Below, in pieces: positions 11,781 to 23,394 of a DNA stretch of 64,000 nt. A program made the position numbers and the translations under genes. Numbering within the stretch: position 1 is the stretch's first letter; every line of letters begins with the position of its first letter. The stretch spans positions 21,656,794 through 21,720,793 of the forward strand of contig NC_079474.1 of assembly GCF_026230105.1 (NCBI RefSeq), in the 5' to 3' direction. This DNA comes from Diorhabda sublineata. Lineage: Eukaryota > Arthropoda > Insecta > Coleoptera > Chrysomelidae. The notes under the pieces are model-generated. The model was not told where the DNA came from. It did no database searches and saw only the letters and a program-made list of their open reading frames with translations.

Positions 11781-12056
11781 TTTGACTATAACAGTTCTAG
11801 GCACATCAAAAGGGATAGCGTTTGTAACTTCTACAGGATAGGGCTTAAGTACTTCGACAGGTACATGTTCTTTGATATGAACTGGAACGGGGTGAGCAAC
11901 ATTAACGGGTACTGCTCTAGGAATCTCAACTGGAATATTAACATGTACTGGCACTGCATAAGGTTTGGTTACTTCAACTGGATATGGTATTGGATCTACT
12001 ATTTTTCTTTCGACCGTCACTGGATAGGGTTGAGGCACAAGATATGGAAGTATTAG
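11781..12056 (-). CDS. Pro/Val-repeat extracellular protein, internal exon
   Basis: This 276 bp exon is fully open and repetitive: PQPYPVTVERKIVDPIPYPV, then units such as KPYAVPVHVNIPVEIPRAV, HPVPVHIKEHVPVEVLKPYP and PVEVTNAIPFDVPRT. Period is roughly eight residues with Pro-x-Pro-Val cores, the look of insect cuticular or glue-like repeat proteins. A good donor (GTAAGT, 11780-11775) ends it in phase 0. The start is set by an AG at 12058-12057 that follows an in-frame stop, giving LILPYLVPQ; its pyrimidine tract is poor, so this edge is less certain. No signal peptide is encoded here, so an upstream first exon must exist and was not found. Confidence 0.75.
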
Positions 12057-13269
12057 CTACTTGTACGTACTTCGTTTGTATAATGTACTAAAATAATGTA
12101 GTAAATTATTCCATATTTACGAAAAAAGTGGAAAAGGGGGAAGACATCTTTTCCAATAATGTTTCATATGTATTTTTAGCAGATACAGATTGTTCATGTT
12201 GATTGATCATTGGTGATACAATCGCTAAAAATTATATTCAACCATCATCTTATCCTCCTTCCTGTCATTTCTAAATATTTATACTCTAATCAAAACTTTC
12301 GTGTCAATTACATTCATTCCACACCACGGCTCTTTCTCGATTTGGCAGACAAAACATCTTTACTTATCGTTATTAGAAGAACCGTTCTAAACACATATAT
12401 TGCTCTAATACATATAAATTCATGTACATCTTGGCTCGATCCCCAAATCACGTCGTATGCGTTACTGTTTCCAGAGCCGCACAATACTTACGACAGTGTT
12501 TCCTCTGGTTTAGAACAATATTCCAGTCATTGTTACTCAATCATAAGAATTATTCCCGACAAATTATGCTTGCACTAATATTATCGTGCTTTGCCAGCTC
12601 ACAGTGTGGCACGCATAAGTTGTACTACCAAATAGAATCAGAAATGTTACGGTATTTGTAAACTATATATGTGCTTCTTCTAACATCCAGAGTCAAATTG
12701 AGTTAGTTTATGGTGAAGAATCAATTATCTGAAAATAATTTCTTCAAGGATTGAAACACGGTTTGAATGGGAGGAATTATTCAAAATGTTCGATTTAAAT
12801 ATTCTCCACGCTGAGAGTTTTATATGGTAGCATCTTTTTGGATATTCTAAGATTGTACTCGTTTGTTCTGTGAGTATTATTCGATGAGTACAAAGCCACA
12901 CGAGTGATGTGCAATATCATTATTTTTTCACTATTTCATATTTTTGAGATTAAATGACTATTGATACAGTACATGGTCCTCTTCAAACAGCGATGTGAAT
13001 ACATTTGCCCTGTTAACGATATATTACATATATCGATTAACAAACTGCAGTCCTTTCTCATAACATTTAATAATGTGAACTGCAGCGTTCAAACATCTGT
13101 ATAAAATGATAGCAGTCTTCTTGAACGTCGTCGCTCTACAACAACTCACTTGTTTATAACAAACGAAAACTAAACATACGCCACAAAAAATAATACGACA
13201 GTAAAATAATCTTAATGGCCAATTCTAATACGCCCTGTCAAAACCGTTTGAACAAGTTTGAATTCCTAA
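12057..13269. other. upstream region of the Pro/Val-repeat gene
   Basis: This should hold the 5' exon and promoter of the minus-strand gene. A TATAAAC on the minus strand near 13155-13165 could be a TATA box, but I could not link it to an ATG, signal peptide and donor in frame. A 122-codon plus-strand frame at 12210-12578 shows no family resemblance. Confidence 0.35.
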
Positions 13270-13471
13270 TGTGAAATGGTAATTATTTCGAACAGTCGAA
13301 TTTCCTTTCCTGTTGAAATTAGATTTCTTCCTGCCATCACAACTCCCGTGGATGTACTTGGTCGCAAATCCTGTGTTATCTATGCACTACCACTCGTTCT
13401 AAATACTTCATTAACTATTTCTGTTCTGTGTTACCGATTCATCGACATACCTTTTAGCGAACGTTGATGAA
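13270..13471 (-). pseudogene. Crypton-like tyrosine recombinase, C-terminal piece
   Basis: Read from 13471 downward the frame gives SSTFAKRYVDESVTQNRNS, continuing the recombinase that stops abruptly at 14507. The Tyr of KRYVDES occupies the nucleophile position (GYIEDS in relatives). After two stops the same frame carries low-complexity, Asn-rich text typical of the family's C-terminal tail. The two halves are separated by the 1,035 bp insertion at 13472-14506 and share the 9 bp target duplication. Confidence 0.8.
13463..13471. repeat. 9 bp target site duplication, left
   Basis: GTTGATGAA immediately precedes the left inverted repeat and recurs exactly at 14507-14515 after the right one. 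A 9 bp duplication is the hallmark of Mutator-like transposition. Confidence 0.9.
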
Positions 13472-14506
13472 GGTAATTACACACTTTCAAGGTCACCTGG
13501 TTTTTTGGCTCTAGAAAATCGAAAAATGGATGAATTTTAATGATCTTGGTCTCAAAATGTTCCATTTTACGGTGGATTTATAAAAAAAATTAGTAGAAAT
13601 AGCTGGAATGAAAATTTCTCATAGTTTTACTATTTTAAATCGTAAAAAAAACGGTTTTACAAAATAATCCTTTACAAAAAATTATCTGGTTATCAGATAG
13701 AGTTCTTATATTTTTTTTGTATTCTACATAAATTAATAAACAATTAAAAAAAATCCAAAAAGAATGATTTTTTCAGTTTTTATAGCTTAAAATGAAATCG
13801 ATGAAAAACAATCAATTTTCGTGAATAGTTTCGTACTATATTCCTCAATGTTAATAGTTTTTGGTCCTTAAAAAATCGAAAAAATAAATTTTATAATTTT
13901 GGTCTCAAAATGTTCCATTTTACGACGAATTTATGAAAAACACGGGGATAGTGGCTGAATTTGTGGTTTTTAATAGTTTTAAACCTTAAATAGTAGAAAA
14001 ACGGGTTTTTCTAAATAATCCGTTACGAAAATTTTTTCTCGTTATCAAGTTCAGTTTCAACTTCAAAATCTTCAATTCCTTTGAGGTTCCAATTGACGCT
14101 AATTATTTAATTCCATTTTGGGAATCATCAATCTCATTGAAGATTTTGATGTCTTAAACTGATCTAAAAATCTTATTTTGGTCATCAATGTCATCATAAA
14201 TTATTATAACGTTGTTTGTATGGCATTGATACACTTTTGAGGTTCAAAATAAATTTTATAAGATCCATTTTTAACCTCAACTTTGTTAAAGCGGACGAAA
14301 CAACAAAATTGAAGTCAAAAATGGGCTTAGATTATATGTAGAATGATATATTTGTAATCCGAATTTCAACTTCAAAGTTGTAATTGAAGACTTTGAATTT
14401 AATTTATAAATCCGCCGTAAAATGGAACATTTTGAGACCAAGATCCATCCATTTTTCGATTTTCTAGAGCCAAAAAACCAGGTGACCGCGAAAGTGTATA
14501 TTTACC
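13472..14506. mobile_element. Mutator-like non-autonomous element (MITE), 1,035 bp
   Basis: The ends are long imperfect inverted repeats: the left begins GGTAATTACACACTTTC and the right, reverse-complemented, GGTAAATATACACTTTC; both continue GGTCACCTGGTTTTTTGGCT and AAAATGTTCCATTTTACGG, giving about 100 bp of inverted match (13472-13585 with 14400-14506). Exact 9 bp duplications flank it. Inside, a roughly 200 bp block near 13500-13700 is repeated directly, diverged, at about 13855-14050. No transposase frame is present, so movement would need an enzyme from elsewhere. It interrupts a tyrosine recombinase gene between its His/Arg cluster and its catalytic Tyr. Confidence 0.9.
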
Positions 14507-14515
14507 GTTGATGAA
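14507..14515. repeat. 9 bp target site duplication, right
   Basis: Exact copy of GTTGATGAA at 13463-13471; it also encodes part of the recombinase codons flanking the insertion. Confidence 0.9.
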
Positions 14516-15010
14516 TTCCAACCGCTATGTTTCTTTAACGTCAAGTCTCCCCCATATTCAACTAAAATTATGGCAGATGATCTTCGAAATAAATGACCTA
14601 TATATGAGTTAGCATTTTCAAGTTGAAGAAAATTAGCCACTGTTTCGGGAACCATATTAAACTGGTTTTAACCCACAATCCGATTGATACATTTTTCATT
14701 GTGATGTTCATAAAACAGGCATAGATCCTTTGCTACTGCTGGACAAAGAATTATATACATTCGGTAGAACTAAGCATATTTTTCAGTAACTACAAATATC
14801 CGGTTTACATCATATTTTGTTTCTTTAAGTTTCACAATTAATAACGTTCCCGAATCTTCGATATCATCCAATGTTACACTAGTTGGTTTCATAAATTCGA
14901 CAAGCTCTTTCAATCCCGAATACAACAATAGCCTTGACTATCAAATAAACTTCACCGGAAGCATTATTTCAGAAATCACTAATTTGTGTACTCGTAAAAA
15001 TCGCAGTTTT
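14507..15010 (-). pseudogene. Crypton-like tyrosine recombinase, main catalytic part
   Basis: On the minus strand, roughly 15005 to 14890, one reads VYLIVKAIVVFGIERACRIY, in which ACR corresponds to the first catalytic Arg region of the family (GACRREEL). VDDIEDSGTLLIVKLKETK-like and FVVTEKYA blocks follow, then FYEHHNEKCINRIVG. From 14655 NFLQLENANSYIGHLFRRSS provides the H-x-x-R pair and GGDLTLKKHSGWNSST the H-x-x-W motif, ending at the MITE. One stop and frameshifts occur near 14770 and 14950. Crypton recombinases excise and integrate circular DNA via the Tyr; this copy is inactivated by the insertion and by its own lesions. Confidence 0.8.
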
Positions 15011-16297
15011 CTTGATCTAGTTAAGAATAATTCGACCATACTGTTGATGGCTTTTGTTGTTGTGTCAATTTCGAAAAATGAGCAAAAGGACACTGTCTCC
15101 AAGAAATAGCTGCATTTTATTTTTATCTGTCATTACATGAATATCAAATATGCGGTTTCATAAGTAAGAAAATTCGGAAATTGAAACATAAATCCTCAGT
15201 ACCTTTGCATTTTATTAGTAAGTATAAAAGAGAGGATTCTAATTTTTGCGAGTCAGTGTTTTATATATATAGTTATTGAAACCTCTAAAATTCTCACCGG
15301 AAAACATAAGAAAAACATTCAACGCCTAATCTGGGGGCTGAGACCAACCCACTATTTCAAATTAAATTTAATCTCGGAGAAATGAAGTACATATAATTTC
15401 CCTGACGATTGCAGAACTACGCTATTCACCAAAAGCAGAGACTACTCTATAAATCTATGAACTATCCCCTACTTACTGTATTATAGACTATGTATTTTAG
15501 TTTTTGAACATTCCACACAGAATGAAAGCCACATAACTGATATAATTTCTCATATTGAGCAAAATCTGTTACCACACATTTTTCTTCTTTATCTACTAGC
15601 TCGATAACTTGTTGTTATGTGTTCTCGCAAATTAATAGGATGATTTTGGTTTTGCAATGAACTCACGTTCACATAAAAATAACCCATTTTGAGACAAAAT
15701 TGTATAAGGAACCTCAATCAAAATGGGAACTCATGCAATAACAACATCTACAAACCTAGCATTCGGAGGCCAAACAGATCGGGGCTACGTTTTGGCTTGA
15801 TATCTTCTGCCACAGCAAAGGCCAAGAAAATAACAATCTAATATCCAGAAGTACGTAGGTATATTATTCAAAATTGTTTTATTATAAACAATTTTTGATA
15901 TTAAATTTAAGCTGATAGGTGAATGGAAAGTGGAAAATATTATAATAGAATTATTGATTTCAAATTCTCATTCGGGTAGCTGACGAGTGCACACGCATAT
16001 TGTTGTATCTGGATAAATATTGTTATCTTCGTGCTAATTTCATATTAACGTTTTTATTCTACTGAAATCTATTAAAAACCAAATATCAACATGTGATCAT
16101 TAAAATTCAATTTGCGACCGTTTATATAGTTTTGTGAAACTATTGACTGCAAATAATACAAGAAATCCACAAGTGTCGTAGAAGTGCAAAAGGTAACTGT
16201 TATTTTCCTACTATTTATTCCATAGGGTCCTTCTCGGACGCCTATTCCTTTCTTAACCTGAAACTTGTAGCTTTGGTATTCAGAGCTACTAGCAAAA
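15011..16297. other. A+T-rich DNA, probable LINE 5' leader at the right end
   Basis: No gene recognised. The last part, from about 16130 to 16297, may be the 5' untranslated region of the LINE that follows, but its 5' boundary and target duplication could not be found. Confidence 0.4.
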
Positions 16298-17606
16298 ATG
16301 AATACAGTGAATAAAATAAGCCAATCGTCTTTATCTTATCAAAACTCATCTCATGGTTAAAAATCATATGTTGATGCAACGTTAACAAAACCTCCTCCCC
16401 TTACTTTTCCTAAACGCGAGCAAGCAATTATTATGCATTCTATCCCCAACACCGTTTTATTCGAATACATAAAATCTATAGGAGATATCGTTTCCCCAAA
16501 AAACATTACATTCGCATCAAGAATTTCTAACAACAAAATATATCTCTCCTCAACAGCAATTTTAGATGATCTTCTCAAAACTCACCAGAACATTTGCATC
16601 AACTTTACAATAATTCCCATTCGAAGACTAATTTCACCAGCTAAGCGCATTTTAATATCGAATGTATCCCCTACTATCCCACACTCTGTTATCGAAAAAG
16701 CTCTCAAGGACATCGAACTGCAAATAGCTTCTCCTGTTTCATTTGTGAAATGTGGCGCACATATCACGAGTTTCCGTAGAATTACTTACATCATCCCTGA
16801 AAACGATAACTTTAGCATAGAAACCTCGATTCTGATTACTCACGATGGTACCCCGTATCGTATATTTGTCTCTACTGACAAATTGGTGTGTTTTCTCTGT
16901 AAACAGAGTGGACATACTGCTGACTCTTGTACCAATCCCACACCGTCTGAACCTCAAAATGACATATCCTCCCACTTTCCTTCACTATCACAATTACCAG
17001 CTTCTACATCACTCATCGGTACCTCCTCTTCCCCCCTGTTATCTTCTGAACCCCTGTCGAATAATTTTTCAATAGCTGATCAAACTAATGCTGAATCACC
17101 ATCTAACCCTACACTTCCTCATTCAACTCACCCCCAGTCAACTATCCCCCACAGAATCCCCATTACCAACAGACAACCAAATGCCCCCCCCATCATATAA
17201 AACATCACACAACACAACTAAGCCTTGTAAGAAAAAACCTAAAACGCTAGCCACCGAAAATCCTAAACTCACTCTCAATTCTCAAATCTCTATTCAGAAC
17301 CTTTATAAGAACAATTCGTCCAATCTCACGCTCTCTGAAATCCAGTTCACGGCATTTTTAGAAAACTCGTACGGTAGTTCTGATCCTCTCAACGATGCTT
17401 TAGAATTTACTCCTAATATCCAAGGACTGTTAAATGATTTATCACTTCTTTATGCTGAAACAAAAGAGCGATCTCTGAAAAACCGTCTCACTCGACTCCA
17501 GAAAAAACTTAAGAGACAACTTAATCCTGAAGATCTATCTGATAACAAAAGCGTTTCTTCGGATAATCAAACATATGATGAATATCCTGAACTATTAACT
17601 CCCTAA
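16298..17606 (+). pseudogene. LINE A ORF1 (gag-like, CCHC zinc knuckle)
   Basis: The frame starts at ATG 16298 (MNTVNKISQSS), hits one in-frame stop at about 16352, and continues through PPPLTFPKREQAIIMHSIPN to a nucleic-acid-binding core. A zinc knuckle CFLCKQSGHTADSC (C-x2-C-x4-H-x4-C, about 16890-16931) follows a YRIFVSTDKLV strand exactly as in I/Jockey-type ORF1 proteins. A Ser/Pro-rich tail then shifts frame at the C8 run near 17183-17190 and closes with KNRLTRLQKKLKRQLNPEDL to a stop at 17604-17606. ORF1p would coat element RNA. One nonsense codon and one homopolymer frameshift are the visible lesions. LINE B on the minus strand carries a related knuckle. Confidence 0.85.
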
Positions 17607-17607
17607 G

Positions 17608-18598
17608 TCTCCATTCAAAATTATTCAATGGAATTGTGATGGGTTTCTTCCTCGCCTGGAAAGAATCCAACAATTAATATCAGATATGCGCCCTGAAATC
17701 TTGTGTTTACAAGAAACCAACTCTAAAATAGATAAACTCCCTAAATTTAAAAACTATGAAGGATATCATTATGTTCGCACCAACGGCGCGAGAGCTAGCG
17801 GTGGCACCTCTATTTTCATTTCTAGTGAACTATTTTCCTCCCCTCTCCAAATCGCTACAGATCTTGAGACTATTGCAGTTTCTACTTGGTGCCCAAATAA
17901 TCTTACTATTTGCAGCTTATATATTCCTCCTAATTATCCTTTAAAAGAAATAGAACTTCTCAACCTAATTTCCCAACTCCCCCAACCATACATTCTTGTA
18001 GGTGACTTTAACACCCATAATACAATGTGGGGATCCAATATTACCATGGTAAAGGGAAAAACTATCGAAAACGTGATCAATTGTACTGGCTCATGCTTGC
18101 TATATACTGGATCAAATACACACATGAATTTCTCATCTGGCACCTTCTCGTGTATTGATCTTAGCTTTAGTGACCCCAAACTTGCCCCTTCACTAAATTG
18201 GCATACTGCTAATGATCTATATGATAGCAACCATTATCCTATTATCATATCCTCCAGTATCCCTAACCAAAATGATACTTTATCCAGAAGGTATTGGCGC
18301 TTAAACTCTGCCGACTGGACTAGTTATACGTCTCAAACGAAGTCCAACTTATCGGAATTATCTCTCACAGATGATATAAACAATAACATACTGAGGATTA
18401 CAGATGCTATACTTTCAGCTGCTCATCAGCACATTGGTAAAAATAATATATGTCCCAAACAAAAAACTGTCCCTTGGTGGAACTCCAGCTGTGAAAGTGC
18501 TATAAAACAACAAAAAATAGCACTTAATTTGTATCGTAGTCATAAAACACAAGAGAACCTTATCAATCTGAAGAGAACCAGAGCCAAGAACTATTCAG
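17608..18598 (+). pseudogene. LINE A ORF2, apurinic-type endonuclease domain
   Basis: A continuous open frame begins two bases after ORF1: PFKIIQWNCDGFLPRLERI, then EILCLQETNSKI (catalytic Glu), GGTSIFISSELF, LYIPPNYPLKEIE and ILVGDFNTHNTMWGS (catalytic Asp/Asn). CIDLSFSDP and DSNHYPIIISS give the terminal block; the usual SDH reads SNH. The linker PWWNSSCESAIKQQKIALN, where host sequence passes into RT in relatives, is present up to AKNYS. The domain nicks target DNA for target-primed reverse transcription. At about 18598 the sequence jumps straight to RNase H, so the RT domain is missing. Confidence 0.9.
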
Positions 18599-19319
18599 CA
18601 TTCTACAGGCCATCAATACAATCTCTCCACCTTATAAGCTCGTCGCCATATGTACAGACTCACTCGCCTCTATTTTATCCATATAAAATATATTTACCAA
18701 ACATCCTATTGTCCAATCAATACATGACTCCTACCAGCTTATCTCTTCCCAAGGAATAGCAGTTACTTTAATTTGGTTACCTTCCCACATTGGCATCGAA
18801 GGCAACGAATTAGCAGACAAACAGGCAAAAATTGCAGCTACGTATACCGTCACCGACAGTGTAATTATTGGAAAGGATTTAAAATCACATTTCAAAAGAA
18901 AATCCAGAGTTACATGGCAGCAGCATTGGGATACTATTAACACATCCTTACGTCAAATACAGCATTCAATTGGTAACCAACCTATTATCTTCGCTGGTCT
19001 CTCAAGGCAAGACTTAACTGCGATAAGAAGAGTAAGAATTTGCCATTCAAGACTTACTCATGGATATCTTATGACTACTACTGCCAGACCGTTTTGCTCC
19101 AGCTGCAACTCGTACCTAACCATGAAGCATATTTTGACCGAGTGTCGCAAATATACCGTCGAAAGACAACAGTTTCGGCTTAGCCCGAACTACAATGAAG
19201 TCCTTAACAACTCGGAACAAATTACCTCTCTACTTCAGTTTCTCAAAGATGTACAACTGTACCACAACTATAGAACAATTGTGTTATTGTGTATTCATAC
19301 TGTATACTTGTATCAATGA
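18599..19319 (+). pseudogene. LINE A ORF2, RNase H and C-terminal Cys motif
   Basis: In the shifted frame, ILQAINTISPPYKLVAICTD brings the RNase H TDS block (catalytic Asp), then IWLPSHIGIEGNELADKQAK supplies the His and final Asp. RVRICHSRLTHGYLM and CSSCNSYLTMKHILTECRKY form the C-terminal C-x2-C...H...C motif of I-group LINEs. One in-frame stop lies at 18684-18686; the frame otherwise runs to a stop at 19317-19319. RNase H plus APE endonuclease places the element in the I/R1/LOA-type group rather than Jockey proper. Confidence 0.9.
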
Positions 19320-19402
19320 GCCATTTCATATTTAATGTATTATAACCGCTACCGTGCAAGTGGTCATAGTAGTCGAGCACATTAATTTTAAATAAAAAAA
19401 AA
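19320..19402 (+). other. LINE A 3' UTR and poly-A
   Basis: About 75 bases follow the stop and end in AATTTTAAATAAAAAAAAAA (to about 19401), the expected poly-A end of a retroposed copy. No convincing target duplication was found. Confidence 0.7.
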
Positions 19403-22400
19403 ATCTCAAAGCATCTATCCACAATTTTAAATACAGAAGAGCTGAAAAAAACATCTTACCACGGTTATCTTCATTTCTCTAATCATATTTCGCAACTGAC
19501 GGAATCACTAGTAAATTCGTTTCTTATAAAAGACCCAATGGCCGGATCCTAAACATGACCGGTTATGTTATCTAAGACCTTTTTTATGATCTTTAATCAA
19601 ATTAGCTTCAATAAAAATCAATCTCATTTTTCTTCTCTAATTAAATAGATAGTTAGGACCGTATATGACCTCGATGTCGGATATCGCACTTTTGTAATAT
19701 TTGAGATTACGGAGAAATATACTTTATAATGTTTTCTCTAATAAATTTAAATCATCAATTTAATTCTGTATAGATTCAATGGAATCTTCAAACACCAAGC
19801 TGAGAACTTTTTATGTGAATGTGGCATTGAGCCTCATTTAAAGTATATAAAACTGATACCCCGATTGGATGGGCAATTAATATGAATATGGATGTCAGCA
19901 GTTTTTTAATCGAAATAAAAAATAAACGAAATTGCTGGAAACCCAGACTAATAAAAAATAATACGTAACAATAAAAATGCTTAAAACAATGTAGAACAAA
20001 ACTCGCGTAAACTACAAAATTATAAGAAAACGAATACAGTACACAAAAAATACTCTCTCTAGACTAATATAAGATACATATGATTCGGTGTAATATTTAT
20101 TTATTCGAAATTTAAATGGAAGCCCCAGAATAATTAATAAGCGAAATAGGAAAAACGAAATAGACCAAATACGTTCATGTCATTCAATGCACTCTCCGGT
20201 GCATTCTTGATTTTTCTGCTTACGTAACTCACGTAACTATATCTCATGCGATTGGTCCTTTTCAATAAATAGGGTATTGTTTGTGATTGAGAAGAATCTC
20301 GAAATTTGAGAGGACTAGAAAATATTTGTTATATCAAATAATTCAATAAAATGATGTTTTATCATCATCTATTTTTATTATTAGACGATTTCTACTTACA
20401 CTTAAGAACACACGTTAACGAACAATCTTCCTGCAAAATATAAATTGTAATCAATAAATAATATTTTCAAATGTCGAAAATATTATTTTATATAATATTA
20501 GCATGTTTTTGCTATCTTAGATTTTTGTTTCTCTTAATTATAAAAAAAGTCTTAAATTGTGGCCTGCTTATCAATGTCGTTATTTATTATATCCAAACCC
20601 CAATCGAATTCAGTAGTAGAATTTATAATCAAATATAGTATACATCAGTTGTAGTTGACGTTTGTTTTTCAACATCTGCATGATACTGTCTAGCGACTTT
20701 GGATGATGCTTTGGCCCATTGTTTGAAGATTTAAAATTGTGTTTGCAGGAGGATTTGAAATATTTTTATGTATACACAATACATTTAGAATCAAAGAATT
20801 TAAGAATTTTCTTCTTTTTCTTTATAGTATAACGAGTATAACGTTTAGTTAGGTAAATCGTTGCAAAGTTATCCTATTTCATTCACAAAGATATCTTGGA
20901 GCAGATACCCTTGAGTCTACTCTGTTATTATTTTCTTTGTTCCCACACTCCTTCATTCATTTTTGATATTCACAAACATATTTCTTAAAAAATATTCTTG
21001 TTTCTTTTTTCGAAATTAAACGTTCGGCATTTTTACTTTTTCATAAGTAATAGGATTTCAGATAGATACTTATTCATACAGGAACTGTTTGAAATCTTTG
21101 CGATATCTATTTTTTTATTTCGTTTTTTACGTATACAGTAAATTTTCGTTCCCCTACGAGGGTTGCGGAACATCTTTTTCAATTTTAATAATTGATAAGA
21201 TATATTATGTTACGTATGATATTTTTGAGTTGGTACAGAAAAATAAAAATAAAAATAAAAGGAAAAATTGCAATGGAGAAGTGTATATCTAGGGAACTGA
21301 ATGTCAACTCAGCTAAAGAATTTGTAGCTAAGGTTGGAGAAGTAGAGAAAAAGGAACAAATAGAAAACAATTTGCATAAGTCAGATGGAGAAGAGATTTT
21401 TATTGAAGAACATTAGAGTTCCTTGAATAAGTTTTATGAAATTATGATATCATAATTTGATGTTGCCTTTTTATGGACAATCCCTTCAGCGGATTACATC
21501 TTTCTTTCGAGCTCTTGTAGATATCGTTATCAACAATAAGGTCAATCATCAACACGTTCTTAATAGGTGATGTGATTCAATATTATTAATGATATTAGCC
21601 AGGAAAGTAGTTGTTTCTTTGGAGAAACGGCTGAATATACTTACTTTTTCAGAGTACTACATTTCGAAATACCTGAAATATAAATCCAATCAATTTTTTG
21701 TTCGATTTAAAAACCGCCTCTGCCAATATTATGGAAAAATTACTAAATTGAATTCACCTAATTTGAAATTGATGAGTTGAACTGGTTTTACTAGGTTACG
21801 AGCAGCTCATTTTTCTGAATTTTAAAAAACATCTTGCATTAGACGACATTAACGATAATATCCAAAGATTTGGCTAATTTATTATTAATACATTAAAAGC
21901 TTGTTTGTTGTAAAAAATACCGGATCTTCAGGTCTCTTCATTTGCATAAAAAACATCCTGGAACCCGAACAATGGACTATAGAATTTGAGGATTTCTCTA
22001 ACCCTTTGGATGGAAGGTTTCTAACTTATTTCTAAATATGATTTTTGTAGTTTATAAGAATAAGATGATTCAATATGATGACCAATTCGGATTTGTTTAG
22101 ATCGCTTTATACATGGCTAATGCCAACTAATTATTGACATTTAGGCTTAACTATCGCTTCCTTGATTTTAGGTCTTTTTACTTTCAAGTAATCGCGTAAG
22201 AGAATTAGGAAAAGTATATTTTCTGGTCTGAAGTGTCAATATCGAAATGTGTAGGGATTACTTAGATAGTAGATTATACAGTTACGTTTTGCGTTTTACA
22301 GGTACCGTTTAACTTTTATTAGTGCCTCCGCCTAATTCCAACCCTATTTCAGATTCGGTTTAACCAAGCGCCATATGGGCAATGTTGCTTTACCCAAAAT

Positions 22401-22498
22401 TTTTAGATCTTTATAAGTATATTTGTTTATTTTAACGCAATCAATATTTGCTGTTAAGCCATAAATGGTGTTCACAGTATTATAATATTAGTAATAAA
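19403..22498. other. A+T-rich DNA, nothing recognised
   Basis: Three kilobases without a recognisable gene. Small open frames at 21089-21292 and 21192-21416 (the latter Lys/Glu-rich) and 21589-21780 match nothing I know. A slightly GC-richer patch at 20190-20340 might be an old regulatory or transposon end but has no diagnostic feature. Confidence 0.45.
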
Positions 22499-23135
22499 AT
22501 GGCGACATTTACACCAACGAAAAGATATTCAATTAATTATCCACTATCAATGAATGAAAAAATTATTATTTTAAATGTTCACGATTGCATAAAATACGAT
22601 TACCCGAAATTTACTGTACAAGAAACTGTTGACTATTGCGGGGGATGGGAGGCCACGTGGAACCTGTCCAGGCAGACCAGTTAAAGTCCTTGATGAAGAA
22701 ACCAAAAGTGTGAAAAGTTCACTCTTTTTATTTAAAAAAAGAACCATCCTAGATAAGATTTCAATGGAGCTTGACCACTTTGAGAAATACGGATTTTGCC
22801 TGGGAAAAGCATAACCGTAAAGGGCAACACAAAAATGCAACCAGTGCTCACCAAGTTTTCATGGAAGGCCTATCAACGGGTATTAAGGTGCCTTCAGATA
22901 AAGTGAAAAGACTAATAATCGTCCATATTGGAAGCGAAGAGGGATCTTCTTAAGAGAAGGTTTGCTAACCTTTCATTCGTGCCAAACGGGGGATTTCCGC
23001 GAGGACATAGATTCGGATGTTTTAGAAGACTATTTTGGTGAAATGCTAAAATATATTACGGCTGATTCAGTAGTAGTTATAGATAACGGAAGTCAACATT
23101 CTCGACGCGTAGAGAAGACTCCAACTTCATCTTGA
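22499..23135 (+). pseudogene. Tc1/mariner-type DDE transposase, internally deleted
   Basis: MATFTPTKRYSINYPLSMNE opens the product, followed by KIIILNVHDCIKYDYPKFTV and QETVDYC, the N-terminal HTH of an insect IS630/mariner-like transposase. GRPVKVLDEETKSV comes after a frame change, then EKHNRK, VFMEGLSTGIKVPSDKVKRL and IIVHIGSEEG, YFGEMLKYITADSVVVIDN (second catalytic Asp in IDN) and SQHSRRVEKTPT. The segment holding the first catalytic Asp is deleted and the C-terminal Glu/Asp block is absent. At least three frameshifts are visible. A second remnant of a similar family lies at 42725-43010. Confidence 0.8.
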
Positions 23136-23394
23136 AGATGAATTTATCAAAACCTATTAGCTACGCAGTTCATAAGTTTTGTTTAAACGTAAATTTGTTA
23201 GAAGTAATAAAATCGGATCATGTAATGTAATTTTTTTTTTATTAAAAAACGCTTTTTAATTTTTTATAATATTCTTGAGCTTTTGTGAAGAGTCTAGCAA
23301 AATTTTCTTAACTACTAGAAAACAAAGTAACAAAAATATGAGGTCAAACAATTTTAGAATATGGATAAACTATGTTTTTTCTCAAAATTACATT
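23136..23394. other. A+T-rich DNA between two transposase scraps
   Basis: A short tail of the preceding element may extend to about 23200; nothing else is recognised. Confidence 0.4.

Noticed and set aside
11865..12056. Plus-strand open frame rich in Asn/Trp
   Set aside because: It is the antisense of the Pro/Val-repeat exon, which has splice sites and a coherent repeat on the minus strand.
12210..12661. Two overlapping plus-strand frames of 122 and 79 codons
   Set aside because: No domain, bias or splice context; they overlap each other in different frames and look like chance openings.
16357..16975. Several minus-strand frames across LINE A ORF1
   Set aside because: Shadows of the plus-strand gag-like ORF, which has the zinc knuckle and continues into the endonuclease.
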